DNA from: Microbotryum silenes-acaulis
Taxonomy: Eukaryota > Basidiomycota > Microbotryomycetes > Microbotryales > Microbotryaceae
Direction: 5' to 3'
DNA length: 64,000 nucleotides
NCBI GenBank assembly: GCA_003665825.1
Contig: QPFY01000009.1
Location: 186,001 to 250,000, forward strand
Of the stretch, positions 32,322 to 43,359 are shown in pieces (position 1 is the stretch's first letter; the number at the start of each line of letters is the position of its first letter). A program made the translations under genes and the position numbers. The notes beneath the pieces are model-generated. The model did no database searches. It was not told the DNA's origin and saw only the letters and a program-made list of their open reading frames with translations.

Positions 32322-35300
32322 TCACACCTCCCAATCTCGAGCCCCAGGCACAAAGCCCGCTCGAGAGAGAAAATCTCGCTCGAACGCTCTGAGTGCACTG
32401 GGCAGCGAGGGAGGGGCCACGACCTTGTCCAGCTCGAACCGCTGATGAACGCGCCAGCGGAGCAGGTGCAGCCGCTGGAAGCCGATCGCGCAAGCCAGCC
32501 GAACCCACATCCATTTCGAGGTCGTTCTCCCACGACCCCGCAAAAGGGGGAGCCCCATAGTCAGCTGCTCCGGAGTGAACGTCGACGGATCGACGTCGGT
32601 ATCCTCGATGCCGAGCTTGTCGAACAGAATGCGAAGCACCCCGCCCCAGAAGCTGGTCGAGTACGCGCACTCGAAAAAGTAGTGCGACACCGTCTCGATG
32701 ACCGCTGCATCGTTGCCGCAGAATAGACACGTCGGCGAAGAGGCATGACCCTGAGTATGCTGCCTCTTGCGCGTCGGCGTCACGTCGTACATGAGCCGCC
32801 AGTGGGTGTCCTGCTCCACAGCAGACGCGAACCGGTCATGAAGCCATTTCCAGACGCGCTTCCTATCGCTCTGAGAAGTCCCATCAGGGAAACGCTTGAC
32901 ACGATCCTCCCTCCCTGGGAACCGCACCTTGTTCACAAGCCGACGAAGCTTGCGAATAGTGAACGGTCGGGTGAGCCCAAAGAAGTTGAAGCACCGAGAA
33001 CGGGGAGCCTCCTTGAGAGGGATCCGAGCAGGTCGCAACGCGGTCTTGGGCAGCAAGGCTTTCGCCTTGAGCAACTGACCCACGCGCGACCACACGTGCT
33101 CGTGCTGTAGGGCGGGTTCCTTAGAGTGCTGCCAGAACCCGCGTCGATGACCAACCAGAGCCCATCCCTTCCCTTCGTCCCTCCAGTACAGGTCCGCGAT
33201 CTGCGCAAACTTCGCCACTGCGTCCGCATCGTCATATGCGTGCTTGGCACCTTCAGCATAGAGTGAAGGGAGGCGAGGCGGAAGCGAAAGCAATTCGGGA
33301 AGCGTAAGGAGTTCGGACTTGATGGTTGGAACTGTGACCCTGGCCGCTGCAACGACTGCCCCCCAACGCGTCGAGTCGCGATACAGCTTCTCGACCCGAG
33401 CCGTGCTGCTGAAGAACCCCCACGGACTGAAATCGCGGGTCGCAGCGACGAGGGACCTCCAGCTCTCCTAACCCGCGAGCTAGGGGCGCCCAGATCGCCT
33501 CGTCCGAGCCCGCCACAGCATCCCAAAATCGAAGCGCCACCGAATGAACGATGTCGCCGATCGAAATCAAGCCCAAGCCACCGTCCTCCCGAGCCTGGAA
33601 CACGAAATCGCGAGCGACGGTATTTCGCCCTGCTCCTCCCCAGACAAAATCCGTAAGTGCCGTCTCCGCCGCCTTAATGAACCATTGAGGCGGTATGTCG
33701 AAGGACAGTACGTGGAGGACCGTCGAGATGATGTGAGCGTTGACATAGAAAACCTTCCCACTCGGCGAAAGTGTCCGGTCTCCAGCGGCGCGGGCCTTGG
33801 CCTTGATCCTGTCAAGAACATGGGTCCAAAACAGTTTCGAGTCACCGTGGCGAAAGAAGGCATAGCCGCACCACTTGAAGCTCTCCCCCTCCTGCACCGT
33901 TGGCAGCGCCTGCGCAGTCTCGTCCCGAAGCCAGTTCGGTCCGAGTGGTAGCACCAGCGTCTTGTCCGTGTTGGTCTTCCCGTTGGTTGCCTCGTACCAC
34001 GTCTGCGACAGCGTTTGCAGCTTCGACAATGCCGCCGGTGACTCCACCACCACCACAGCATCATCGGCAAACGCCAGATGCGTAAGCTGCGCACGCGGCC
34101 CTCCTGGCCACACCTTCTGCAGGTCGAGCGCGATCCCGCGCCGCACGAGGGCGTCGAGGAAGGGTTGGAACGTGATGTTCCAAACCGGGCACGAGAGGGG
34201 ATCCCCCTGACCGAGACCACACAGCAACCGCACCAAGTCCGTGGGGAACCCATTGACAAGGTAGCACACCCCCAGAGTCTCGGGATCGTAGAGAGCGCGC
34301 AGCAGCGAGATGAAACGCTCGCCGAACCCAAACGCCTCAAAGACCTCGAAGATCCAGGCGTGATCGACCCGATCGTACGCGCTCTGCTGATCCAAAGACA
34401 AGAGGGCGCCCTCGGGGAAAACTTCAGTGCCTAGCGACTTGAGTTTTTCGAGAAGGAGAGTGAGATGACTTCCCGCGTCCGCTGAACGTCTTGATGGCAT
34501 GAAACCGTGTTGCGCCGGCGGCAAAAGCTCGCCAAGCACCCCATTGAGTCGCGCCACCAAGACCTTGCTGAGGACCTTGTAGGTCGTCTCGCGCAATGTG
34601 ATCGGTCGGTATGCCCCCAGTGATTTCAGATTGGCCCCCGGTTTATTCTTGGGCAAGAGCCGCACCAGCCCCTCTGCCAAGGACGCCGTCATTTTGCCGC
34701 CCTCCCAAATCGAGTTGAACAAGTCCAACAGCTTGGGAGCAAAGTAGGTTGGCAGCGCCTTGAAGAGCTCGTACGGAATGCCCGAGGGCCCCGGTGATCG
34801 CCCCGAATCCGTCTTCTTCAACGCCGCTTCAACCTCGAGGAGGGTGAAGGGCTCGTCAAGCGCCACTCTCGCTTGACGAGGCAGCCGACGACCGAACGTA
34901 GGGTCCGAGCGGTCCTCATCGTAGCATTTCGCTGCGCGAATAGGGTCGAGCAGGGACCGACGTGCGTTCGTCGGGTCGCCACGAGCTGGGTCCGGCGTGA
35001 AGAGCGACTGCGCGTGCCGTGAAGCAATACCCAGCGCCTCCTGCATGTCAACGGTCTCGGTGCCATCCACATCCTCCAGCGAGACGATGCTCGTCTGGCG
35101 ACTCCGGCGGTTGAGGCGCGTGCGAATGCTTGCCGATTGACCTTCCCTCGAGTCGACTGACGGCACATGCGCACGGATGCGCAGCCACTGAGCCTCCTTT
35201 ACCGCCAACTGGTCCAACCGCGACTTGGCAAGAGTATACGCATCGCGCTCGGCCTCATTCATGTGCTCACCGCGTGCCTCCAAAGCCTCCATGACGGATT

Positions 35301-36330
35301 GGCTCTCGGCCCGCAGTCGGCGCATGTCGGCACGAGTCGAGCGGTATCGTGCATGGCCAGCGACTGCAACCGCCCGCAGAGCGGCGTCATAGACTTCGCC
35401 GAGCGGAGCGGTCCCCTCGAGCCTTTGATAGACCTCGTCGACGACCCCGGGAATCGATGCGACAAAGTCTTGATCGTCAAAGACCGTTGGGTTGAGCCTC
35501 GAAATGAAATCGCTCGTAGAGGGAAGAGAAAGGGGGGGTTCGGCATCAGCGTTCAATGTAGGCAAAGCGAAAGTCGCAACTACAGGTCTGTGGTCCGAAC
35601 AGGGCGCGTCGAAGAGCGTAGAAGCGCTCAACAACCGGTTCGCCCAACTGGATTGGACAAGAATATAGTCGATCCGCGACCACGAGCAAATCTTTCGCTC
35701 TTCCCCTCTACCACGGTAGTGAGGACGAGTGAATGCGGGGGTGCAAGGATGGACATGTCGGACCGTGTCGAGTGCCTTGAACGCGATCTTTGACAGCAAG
35801 GTCTGCCAGTGCGATACAGGAGTCCAAGCGCGATCGGTGATGGACACTCGGTCGACCGATACATCCGGACAATCGTTGAGATCGCCGGCCAAGATCCGAA
35901 GAGTCTTGGGTCTCGGGGCGTTGAAGTGCAGAAGCCCGAAAAAGTCGCGACGATCGTCCTCCTGCACCGGCGCGTACATGTTGATGATCTCGACATCGAG
36001 CTCCTCAAGGCGAAACACCGAGCGCAGAATCCGACCGTCGAACCGAGGAGCTCCTGCAAAGACGACCGGGGTAGAGGAAAGGAGATGGCCCGCCAAAGGT
36101 GAGCCATCGGGTATGAGGGTAAGGACATGAGGAGTGAAACGAATACAAGCCCCTGGCCAAGCACTCTCGAAGCCTTCGCGCGACGCGTTGTAGCTGAGGT
36201 GGTGCTCTTGCAGGAGGATGGCCGCAGGGGCCGGCCGAAGGGTTTTGAGATAACGGATGATTTTGACTTGATTGACTGCGTTCTTCATCGATCGGACGTT
36301 GAACGTCAACACGGTGAGGGACTCAATCAT
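32322..36330 (-). pseudogene. LINE ORF2: AP endonuclease - reverse transcriptase - zinc finger, broken by one frameshift
   Basis: Nicks target DNA and copies element RNA in place. The open frame from ATG 36330 has 1025 codons to a stop at 33253, but the protein clearly continues in the +1 frame to a stop at 32322. The endonuclease motifs are present: LLQEHHL, LAGDLNDCPD, SRIDYIL and CSDHRPV. Reverse transcriptase: LLPKNKPGANLKSLGAYRPI, ALLSLDQQSAYDRVDHAWIF, GLGQGDPLSCP and the catalytic AFADDAVVVV. C-terminus: TCLFCGNDAAVIETVSHYFF, a zf-RVT-like cysteine/histidine segment. The frame switch lies near 33462-33470, because the +1 frame has a TAG just upstream (index before GESWRSL). Apart from that, no damage is seen. 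No RNase H domain was noticed. Confidence 0.88.
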
Positions 36331-36332
36331 GA

Positions 36333-36875
36333 TTAAATCAGTTCAGCGCCGCCCCCCTCGAATTCGGTCACCTCGGACCTGTGACCCCCTGAACTGTTGC
36401 CCCCTGAGCCGTCACCCCCTGATGCACCGAGGATCATGGCGGATCCCGCCCGGGTGACACGTCGGTTGCCGGGTGCCGAGCTCGAACGAAGGCGTCGAGG
36501 ACTCGTCGAGGCTATCGAGATTGTCGAGGTGGCCGATGATCCCGACGTGCCACCGGACAACGGCGAAGCCGGAGCAGAAGCAGAAGGCGAAGGAGAGGTC
36601 GGGGTCGAAACGGGCGCCGCCGTCGTCGTCTGCGTCTCCTTTGTTGAGCCCATGGTCGCACGCGTTGACGTCTCTTCCCCAGTGTCGCCGCCCTCCGGTT
36701 CGGTCGAAGCGACCGACTCGTCGTCGCCGTCGCCGTCGTTCGCGTCGTCCTTGTTGCCGGTCGCTGCACCTGCGGGGTTAGCACGAGGTCCCAGCTGGAT
36801 CATGTTCGCGCCAGAGACGCGAGAGTTCAATGCGGCAGGCCCACCGGGCCGATTTTTTTTTTGTATGAAACTCAT
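36333..36875 (-). CDS. LINE ORF1, low-complexity protein of 180 aa
   Basis: Begins MSFIQKKNRPGGPAALNS and is mostly Ser/Thr/Gly/Pro-rich with an acidic patch (KDDANDGDGDDESVAS) and a basic stretch (SPRRLRSSSAPGNRRVTR). LINE ORF1 proteins usually bind element RNA; no zinc knuckle or RRM is visible here, so the role is inferred from position. Its TAA is followed by only two bases and then the ORF2 ATG (TAATCATG), which suggests termination-reinitiation as the way ORF2 is translated. The Lys-Lys run near its start is encoded by an A homopolymer, a possible site of slippage or sequencing error. Confidence 0.6.
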   Translation of the reverse strand: MSFIQKKNRPGGPAALNSRVSGANMIQLGPRANPAGAATGNKDDANDGDGDDESVASTEPEGGDTGEETSTRATMGSTKETQTTTAAPVSTPTSPSPSASAPASPLSGGTSGSSATSTISIASTSPRRLRSSSAPGNRRVTRAGSAMILGASGGDGSGGNSSGGHRSEVTEFEGGGAELI

Positions 36876-37156
36876 CGCTAATTTGCAAGACGAGAAAACC
36901 CCCTACGGAACTAAAGGAGATGCTGCCCAGTATGCACGATGATGACCACAACCGCCGCTCGATGCGTTGTAACTAGCAGAACAGACCAACCCGATACATC
37001 CGAGTTCAAGTCCCCCCACCCACGGTTGCTCCCTCCCAGAGACGAATGAAAGGAAGATTGAAGATAATACACAAGGAATCGGGAAACGATGGAGGAATCG
37101 ATTCTCGAAGGTAGGATCTCTATAAATGCCAACAAGGGACGGCAGCTTCTATGCTG

Positions 37157-37238
37157 GGGTTAGTGGTCTAGCGGTTTACGATTCTCGCTTTGGGTTAGAA
37201 AATGCGAGAGGCCCCGGGTTCGAATCCCGGCTGACTCC
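37157..37238 (+). tRNA. tRNA-Pro (anticodon UGG) with an 8-nt intron
   Basis: Acceptor stem GGGTTAG pairs with CTGACTC (two G-T wobbles), discriminator C. The anticodon stem CTCGC/GCGAG (37184-37188 with 37204-37208) encloses TTTGGG, an 8-nt intron TTAGAAAA (37195-37202) at the canonical 37/38 position, and T. The anticodon TGG is at 37191-37193. T arm CCGGG-TTCGAAT-CCCGG. Internal promoter boxes fit: A box TGGTCTAGCGG, B box GGTTCGAATCC. A T5 pol III terminator follows 7 bases later. The anticodon arm matches eukaryotic tRNA-Pro (ATTCTCGCTTTGGGT). Confidence 0.93.
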
Positions 37239-37785
37239 GTGGAATTTTTGATGTTCTCGTATGGTTTTGGCTCCGATCCTGAAAATTCGCTGGGCAAAAG
37301 GGGTGAGGGCCTTTTCGGCCCCATCCCCCCTTTTTTTGCAACCCAAACAACCGGGATTCCTTCACCAAACCGAAGATAAATTCGGGCTCCAGTTTTCCGC
37401 CGAGCTCTCTGCAAAACGCCAGGCCGAGGCCACGTATTTTGGGATCTTCTTTAGGAATTTCAAGTGCTTCGAGCTTTCATCCGAGTCGAGCTAGGTAGGT
37501 AGTCAAAAAAAGATGAAGAACGCCAAACTGGGGTGAAACTTTCGTACACATAACTAGGGGAGGAAGTGGGCACGTGCATCGATAGGATGGGGTGGGGTGG
37601 GGTGGAGAGATGGAGGTGGAGGTGGAAGGAGCAGAACTTTCACAATGGCTAAGGACGAGCGCGCGCGCGGGAGGAGGGCGTAGAACAAAAAGAGGAATAT
37701 CTCGATGGTGATATGGGGCGAGATCCCGCAATCGTCGACGGCGGCAAAGGTGGATACGGGCAAAAATGAGGAAAAGCGTCGAGTT
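37239..37785. other. Intergenic region between tRNA-Pro and CDC55 3' end
   Basis: About 545 bp. It contains the pol III terminator, short homopolymers and a GGGGT/GGAGGT-rich strip near 37590-37635. No gene is supported. Confidence 0.5.
37245..37249 (+). terminator. RNA polymerase III terminator of tRNA-Pro
   Basis: A run of five T seven bases after the mature tRNA 3' end. Confidence 0.75.
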
Positions 37786-40379
37786 CTAAGGTGGTCCTCC
37801 CGCTCCATTTGACGATGACGTTTGTGAGTAACTGTCGAAACCAAGACCAAACGTCAGTAGGTACAAAGACGACGTTGGTGGCGAGTATCGGTACTGACAG
37901 GAACAAATTGTTGGTTGCGGCGATCGCGATCGTGCTCTCCCGTGGGTGCCAAGAAGCTGTATCACACCCAATAAAATCAGCATCAGCATCCATCATTCGT
38001 CCCAGAATCTCCTCGTCCCACAGCTAAAGTACTGACCATGCAGAATCTTCTTATTGAAGTCGATCGAATCGACGTCGATGATGGGCTTCTTGTTGGCCCC
38101 CTGCGCGCCTTTGGCGCCCGCACCTTGCTTGGCCTTGTTGCCCCCAATCTTCTTGGCCTTGAACGCCGACTTGTCGGCCTGCAAGACGATGTCGGTCGTC
38201 GCTTCCTTGTCGTAGATGTGGAAATGGTTGTTGTAAGAGCCGGAAAGGACGTGTCTGTTGATGCGAGTAGGGGTGAGGCGCGAGGGTCGCAGAGCAAAAC
38301 CGAGTGGTCAGTACCCAGATCCACGCTAATCGATCACAGGCCCATGCCCAACTCACTGCCCATCCCCAGAGAATGTGCATTCGAACTTGTCAAAGATGCA
38401 ATCGTTCTCGTACAAATCGCACAGCTTGGACCTCAGATGGTCATGCACGTTGATCGTTTGTACAGGTCGCGACTCCATGTTGATGTCCCAGATCCGGAGC
38501 GTCAGATAGTCACGCGAGAGAATGTAACGCCCGTCTTTGGAGAACTTGACGTCCGAGACGGACGAGATGATCTCGCTGAAGAAGGACTTGTTCGACGGAT
38601 CCTCCTCCTCTTCGTACACTGGCGACACCGTGATCGATGACCAGAGTCAGCCCCACCTTCAATTCATCCATAGCCTTCCCACGTATTACAATCTCGACTC
38701 ACGCTTCGCATGCTTATCACACAGAGCCTGTTCTCGCATGTCGGCGAGTTTGACCGTCCCTTTCGAACTCGAATAGCAAAACAGGTTGCACGAGATAGGG
38801 TGGAACTCGGCCGCGGTGATGACCTCGGTCAACTCCTCCATGTTGACGGGTTTGATATCGAGGATGTCTGTCAGTGCAAAAGAGAACACCATGGATCAGC
38901 TCCCCGAGCCACCGATGTTCGACTCGCGGTCGACTCGCTCCGGTTCAGAGCTTCCCGAGGCGACCTTGCACTCACTAAAGCTCTGATCACTAATGTTGAG
39001 GTTCCACAGGTTAACTCTCAAATCATCGGCACTCATGTAGGTCTCTCCATCCGAGTTGATCGAGATCGAGTTGATATGGTACGCATGCGCGTTCGCATAG
39101 ACCTTCCTCGGCACGGCCGCGACAATTGTGTCGTGGTAGGTCATACGCGGCAATCGGAGGTACGGTGTCCCATTCGAAGTGGTCGCTGCCCGCGTTGGCG
39201 AGGACGGCGTCAGCCCCGGGATCGCGATCGGTGGAGGCGGTGGTGGCGGCGACGAGGTGGAGCTCCCTCCGCCGAGCGCGTTCGAGTTGGAGGCGATCGA
39301 GCCATTGTTCTCTGCGACGACTTTGAGCGATTTCTCAAACACCTTCCACAGTTTGATTGTCTTGTCTGTAAAGATCCGTCGGGAAGCAGCACACGTCGTC
39401 AGCTCAGAGCTTCGAAGGATGGTGGACGTGATCTCGGCGGTCGCGGTGTGTGTGGTGGTGCCACCGGGAGGCGGGGTGCGACGCCCGCCCGCCCGTCGCG
39501 TCTGCCAATTGCACAAGCGGCAGCCTCGCTCGCTGAGCCTCCGGCTGGCCCAAACTGGCTGGGTTGGCTGGCGCACAGGCGCGGGAAGGGCGCGGGTGGG
39601 CAACGGGGCGCGAGTGTACCAGTCCGAGAAAACGATGCGAGCAAGATGCATGCGTCGCAGTACTCCAACGTCACAGCACCCTATCAAGACGAAAACGAGT
39701 CCCAAATCATGCGGAAGGAAAGTGGTAGTGGTGGCGTGCAACTTGCCATTGGTCGAGAGCAGGAAGTGGGCGGCATTTTGCCTCTTGCACCATCGGATCT
39801 TGTTGATCTTCTCCTCGATCTCGAGCGACTTGAGGTAGTCGAACTCGGGTTCGTGCGACTGGAACTCGGTGTAGAACTTGTACTCGCACCCCTTCTTGGT
39901 CTCGTTGCGTTCAAAGAGCACAACGCGGCCGCCCTTGTCCCCCGTTGCGAGATAGTCACCCGTGTGATCGAACTCGACTGTGGCTGTGATGGTTTGTGGG
40001 AATGGTTCGGGCGAGAAGCAAATTTGAAGTCAGTTCTCCGCAATGGCTTGTGAGCTACCCCTGGAGATGAGGGTGACCGGACGCAGGCGCTTTGGATCCG
40101 GACCGATGACGCTGACCGATACGGCCGTCTGCCTGCGCTGGGTAACTGCGACCCCTGCCCGTTGCCGGACTTACAAATGATATCCGCCTCGGTGATATCC
40201 TCAACTTCACCCTATTGCGAGAGAGATCCAGACCAAGTCAGTCGCATGGCTTGGAAGAAGAGCCCTTGGGCCCTAGAATTGGAAGGGGCCACCACCACGA
40301 CCCAACTGACCTTGTCACCGAAGCACTGTGCGAATCTCCACCCCGCATCATCGGCGGATGTGACGGTCGGTGTCGACAT
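37786..40379 (-). CDS. CDC55: PP2A regulatory subunit B55 (WD40)
   Basis: Substrate-selecting B subunit of protein phosphatase 2A, acting in mitosis and stress signalling. Start ATG at 40379 ([20 protein letters not shown]); another in-frame ATG lies 12 codons upstream. Diagnostic B55 segments are [129 protein letters not shown] and [20 protein letters not shown]. Two insertions are rich in Ser/Gly/Pro (around 39200-39290) and Lys/Gly/Ala (around 38090-38160). The last exon ends GAGGPP and TAG 37786-37788. One intron (39366-39746) is 381 nt, far longer than the rest, has a GC donor, and is free of stops in frame. Confidence 0.93.
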
Positions 40380-41428
40380 GTTTGGTGTAGCCGTGGTCGG
40401 AAAAGGCCGATTCACAAGCTACGTTGAACGAAGGAGGCGGATCGCGGAGATGGGAAGGCTACGATGGCGCGACGATGAGGGGGCGAGGCTGGGTTGGCTG
40501 GGTGGGGAATGCGTCGAGGCGGGCGTGAGTAATGTGGGGAGAGACGACGACGGCCACCACCGACGACAGCGAGAAACGCTCTGACGTTTTCGACAGAGAG
40601 GTGCGCGTGATGGACACACACACACACACACACACAGGAACACACACAGGAACGTGGATACAAGTAGTGTCTGTTGGGAGGGGAGGGGAGGGGTTGAGTC
40701 TGAGTGGTCGGTGCGCGGCGATAGGACAAGAGTATGTGTGCGAGGCGTGGGGCGAAGAAGCAAAGGGCTGCAACAAGCCATGTGCAGGCCGTCCCAAGGC
40801 GCACGCTTCCTCGTGCACGGGCTCGCACGGGCGCACGTCAAACGCCCAGTCAAGCTGCGCGCGGTGGTGCGGTCGCCAAAAACGCCCCTGCGCCTTCTCG
40901 TTCGGGGACGGGAACGATTCCTTCCAAGGATCCGGACACGCCAGAATGGTCGAGATGACCTGCTCCAGTCGGCGATCAATTCACTTGACATGCGAATTCC
41001 AACTTGAGATGAAGTCCCGTGACTAGGGTGTCCTTCGGGAACTCGACGCGAAAGGAGAACAGACGATGACGCCGAGTTTTCGGATTATCGGCTTGGTCGG
41101 GATGATCCGAGGAGATGTCCCGAAGTCACTTGTCATCTAGGGGCTGCTCTTGTGTTTGGGCCTCCCAGATTATGACGAGTCGAGGATCAACAAGACGCGA
41201 TTTCAGCGATTTCAGCCCGACCTCATCTCATGTGGGGAGCCACATGAGTCAGGTCGAGGAAGAGGTAGGGAGGGCCGCCCTTCACGGCCGAACTTCAAGT
41301 TGTCGACGCTCGAGATCGAGGCTTTGTAAGCATCGGAGATATCCGAACCGGTTCGTACAGCAGTCATAAGAATACCATGCTCCATTCCTCGCTTAAACAG
41401 GATACACACCACGCGTCCCCTCTTACGC
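40380..41428. other. Intergenic region between CDC55 promoter and NUP53 3' end
   Basis: About 1.05 kb. It includes a dinucleotide repeat (40614-40636) with a second ACACACA echo just after. Open frames of 117-190 codons on both strands overlap the repeat and carry no recognisable domain. No RNA gene is seen. Confidence 0.45.
40614..40636. repeat. (AC)n microsatellite
   Basis: About 23 bases of uninterrupted AC, followed by two short ACACAC blocks separated by AGG. Confidence 0.9.
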
Positions 41429-43136
41429 TCACCACCCAAAAATCGCATCACTAACCTTGCCCAACACCCCCTTCCCGCCCGCGTTCCCCGGCCCAGCACC
41501 CACGACCCCCGTCGCATTTCTCTGTGCGATCCTCTGTTTATCCTCAAACAAATTCGCATATCCATCGCCTCCCTCTCCCTTGGAAGCAGGTGTCCCCGAC
41601 GAAGCTGCTACTTGCGCGGCGGAGGAAAGAAAGGATTTCTTGGGCGTGGCTTTGAAAGCTTGTTGTGGGCCGAGGACGTTGACGGGTCGACTACTAGACG
41701 AACCAGCGCCGACGGCGTTGAGACCGTTGGCTTTCCCCATGGCTTGGATGTTCGATCCTGCACCCGTTATGGTATTCGTCGACGTGGTCGTCAAGGCGCC
41801 TTCCCTCTCGCCTTCTCCGACCCCATTCCCAAACGAATTTGTCCCCGAGACCAAAGCAATCGCTTTCCTCAATTCGTCCTCATCCACCACCTTGACCCCG
41901 ACCATTAACACCCTCCCCAAAACGACCCCATTCTTCCGACTCGCTCTCAACGCCGACGAAGGTTCGCCGTATACCAACGTGAGCCAATTCCCTCCTTCTT
42001 CCGAGGTCTTGTACGATTCGACGCTGCCGAATTGGGAAAAGTAGGACAACACAGTCTCGATTGAGGTGGAAGGGAATCCAAAGATGTGGACGGGGTATCC
42101 GGGCGAGTTGGTAGTGTGCGAAGAAGGTGCGGGAGCGAGAGGGGTGTGGGTCGGAGAAAACGGGGACGAGGAAGCGTTCGTCGCCGAAGTGAGGGAAGAA
42201 GGGAGGGTGTTATTGTCCGAGGTGAATTCGTTCAGCGACGAAATGGGAGGTGCGTCGTCGTCCATGGCGTTTTGGGACGATAGATGGCTGTTGCGACCGT
42301 AGGGGAGTTGACGGGCGGTGAAACTCGATGGTGAACGGGCGGGGTTTGAGCTGTGAGAGGGGACGTCTCGTCAACGAGTCATGAGCGCTGAATCTTATAA
42401 ACCGGTCCACGCGAAGAACTCACGCATCCCTCTGGGAAGAAGTTCCGAACAAGGATTGACTCGCCCCGAACCGGGATCCAGGCGAGCCGGACAAGGACGA
42501 CCTCCGATTGATGCTCGACTCGGAGGCGCTCGGCATGGGCGAATCCCATGCACTCGTGCCTATTCGCGGGTTATCTTGGTGGTCGAAGGAGGGGGAATCA
42601 CGGCTCGAGTCGGACTGGATAGATGATCGAGTAAGGATCAGCAGCTGAGCGGTGAAAGAGCGAAGAGTGAAGAGACTGACTTGTCCCAGAGCGGCACCAC
42701 CCGAAAGGTATCCAGGGAGGTAGTTCTTGCGAGGAGGTTGGGAACCCAAGGGCGTACCCTGGTTCGATACACCCCCCGTGGCGGGTGATGCGACATTGGT
42801 GTGGTCGCTGTAGCTCGGTTGAGCGGGCTGGTTCCAGCTCGAGTACGCCTGCGAGTTACCAAAGACCGGTCCTTGGCCTTGTTGTGCCTGCTGTCCGTGC
42901 TGCTGCTGTTGACCATGTTGTTGTCCCTGCGCTTGTTGCTGATTGGGTTGTGCACCGTAAAAGGATGAAGATGCGCCCCACGATGGGTTCTGGTTCTGGT
43001 TGTTGGTCGAGGTCGAGGCCGGGTTGAACGACGTCCCACCGGGCGACGAGGTGTTGTTGGCGCCCGAGGTGGTGTTGCCGAACGCGCCGAACGAGTTGTT
43101 GCGGAAAGGCGACGAGTTTGACTGGGGTGCGAACAT
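41429..43136 (-). CDS. NUP53: Nucleoporin NUP53/NUP35 (MPPN RNA-recognition-like fold)
   Basis: Linker nucleoporin that contacts the pore membrane and inner-ring proteins. Exon 1 starts MFAPQSNSSPFRNNSFGAFG at 43136 and carries scattered FG dipeptides and a Gln/His-rich stretch. Exon 2 (up to FGTSSQRDA) holds the conserved AWDSPMPS-type region. Exon 3 joins in frame via a GTGAGT donor and CTCACAG acceptor and carries the MPPN domain: YPVHIFGFPSTSIETVLSYF, SQFGSVESYKTSEEGGNWLT, and VLGRVLMVGVK. The C-terminus VLGKVSDAIFGW looks like the amphipathic membrane-binding helix of this family. Stop at 41429-41431. The gene is divergent from the mitochondrial IF3 gene, 223 bp away. Confidence 0.88.
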
Positions 43137-43359
43137 GGTGCTCGTGGTGGTGGCTGCGATGTGGTCGCAGAGCAGATACGGAGGAGAAGGAAGGCAGTGT
43201 CGAGCGCGCTCGGCTCGAATACTCGCGTAGTGACGAGCGCGATAGAGCGCGATAGAGCGCGATGGCAGGCGATGACAGGCAATGACCTGAAGGCGCTTCG
43301 CTTCGGCTTCCTTCTCATCCTCAACGCATACCAGGTTACCAGGCTCCTCAACCACGGCC
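43137..43359. promoter_or_regulatory. Bidirectional promoter NUP53 / mitochondrial IF3
   Basis: 223 bp between two divergent ATGs, so both promoters must lie here. A GCGCGATAGA motif is repeated three times near 43239-43262. Confidence 0.6.

Larger units (their letters stand above)
31354..36875 (-). mobile_element. Non-LTR (LINE) retrotransposon, nearly full length, poly(A)-tailed
   Basis: Oriented on the minus strand. It has ORF1 (36875-36333), ORF2 (36330-32322) with APE-type endonuclease, reverse transcriptase and a zinc-binding zf-RVT-like C-terminus, a roughly 960-nt 3' UTR, and an 11-nt poly(A) tail (T run on the plus strand at 31354-31364). Layout and domains place it among APE-type LINEs, probably the Tad-like group common in fungi. 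The 5' end is not defined; it lies between 36876 and the tRNA gene at 37157. No exact target-site duplication was found by eye. One frameshift in ORF2 makes this copy probably non-autonomous, but all endonuclease and RT signature motifs are intact, so it looks young. Confidence 0.85.

Noticed and set aside
34078..35793. Open frames on the strand opposite the LINE ORF2
   Set aside because: They are shadows of a GC-rich coding frame; no independent domain.
38710..40053. 447-codon plus-strand frame over CDC55
   Set aside because: Antisense to conserved B55 exons; composition reflects the reverse complement of WD40 coding sequence.
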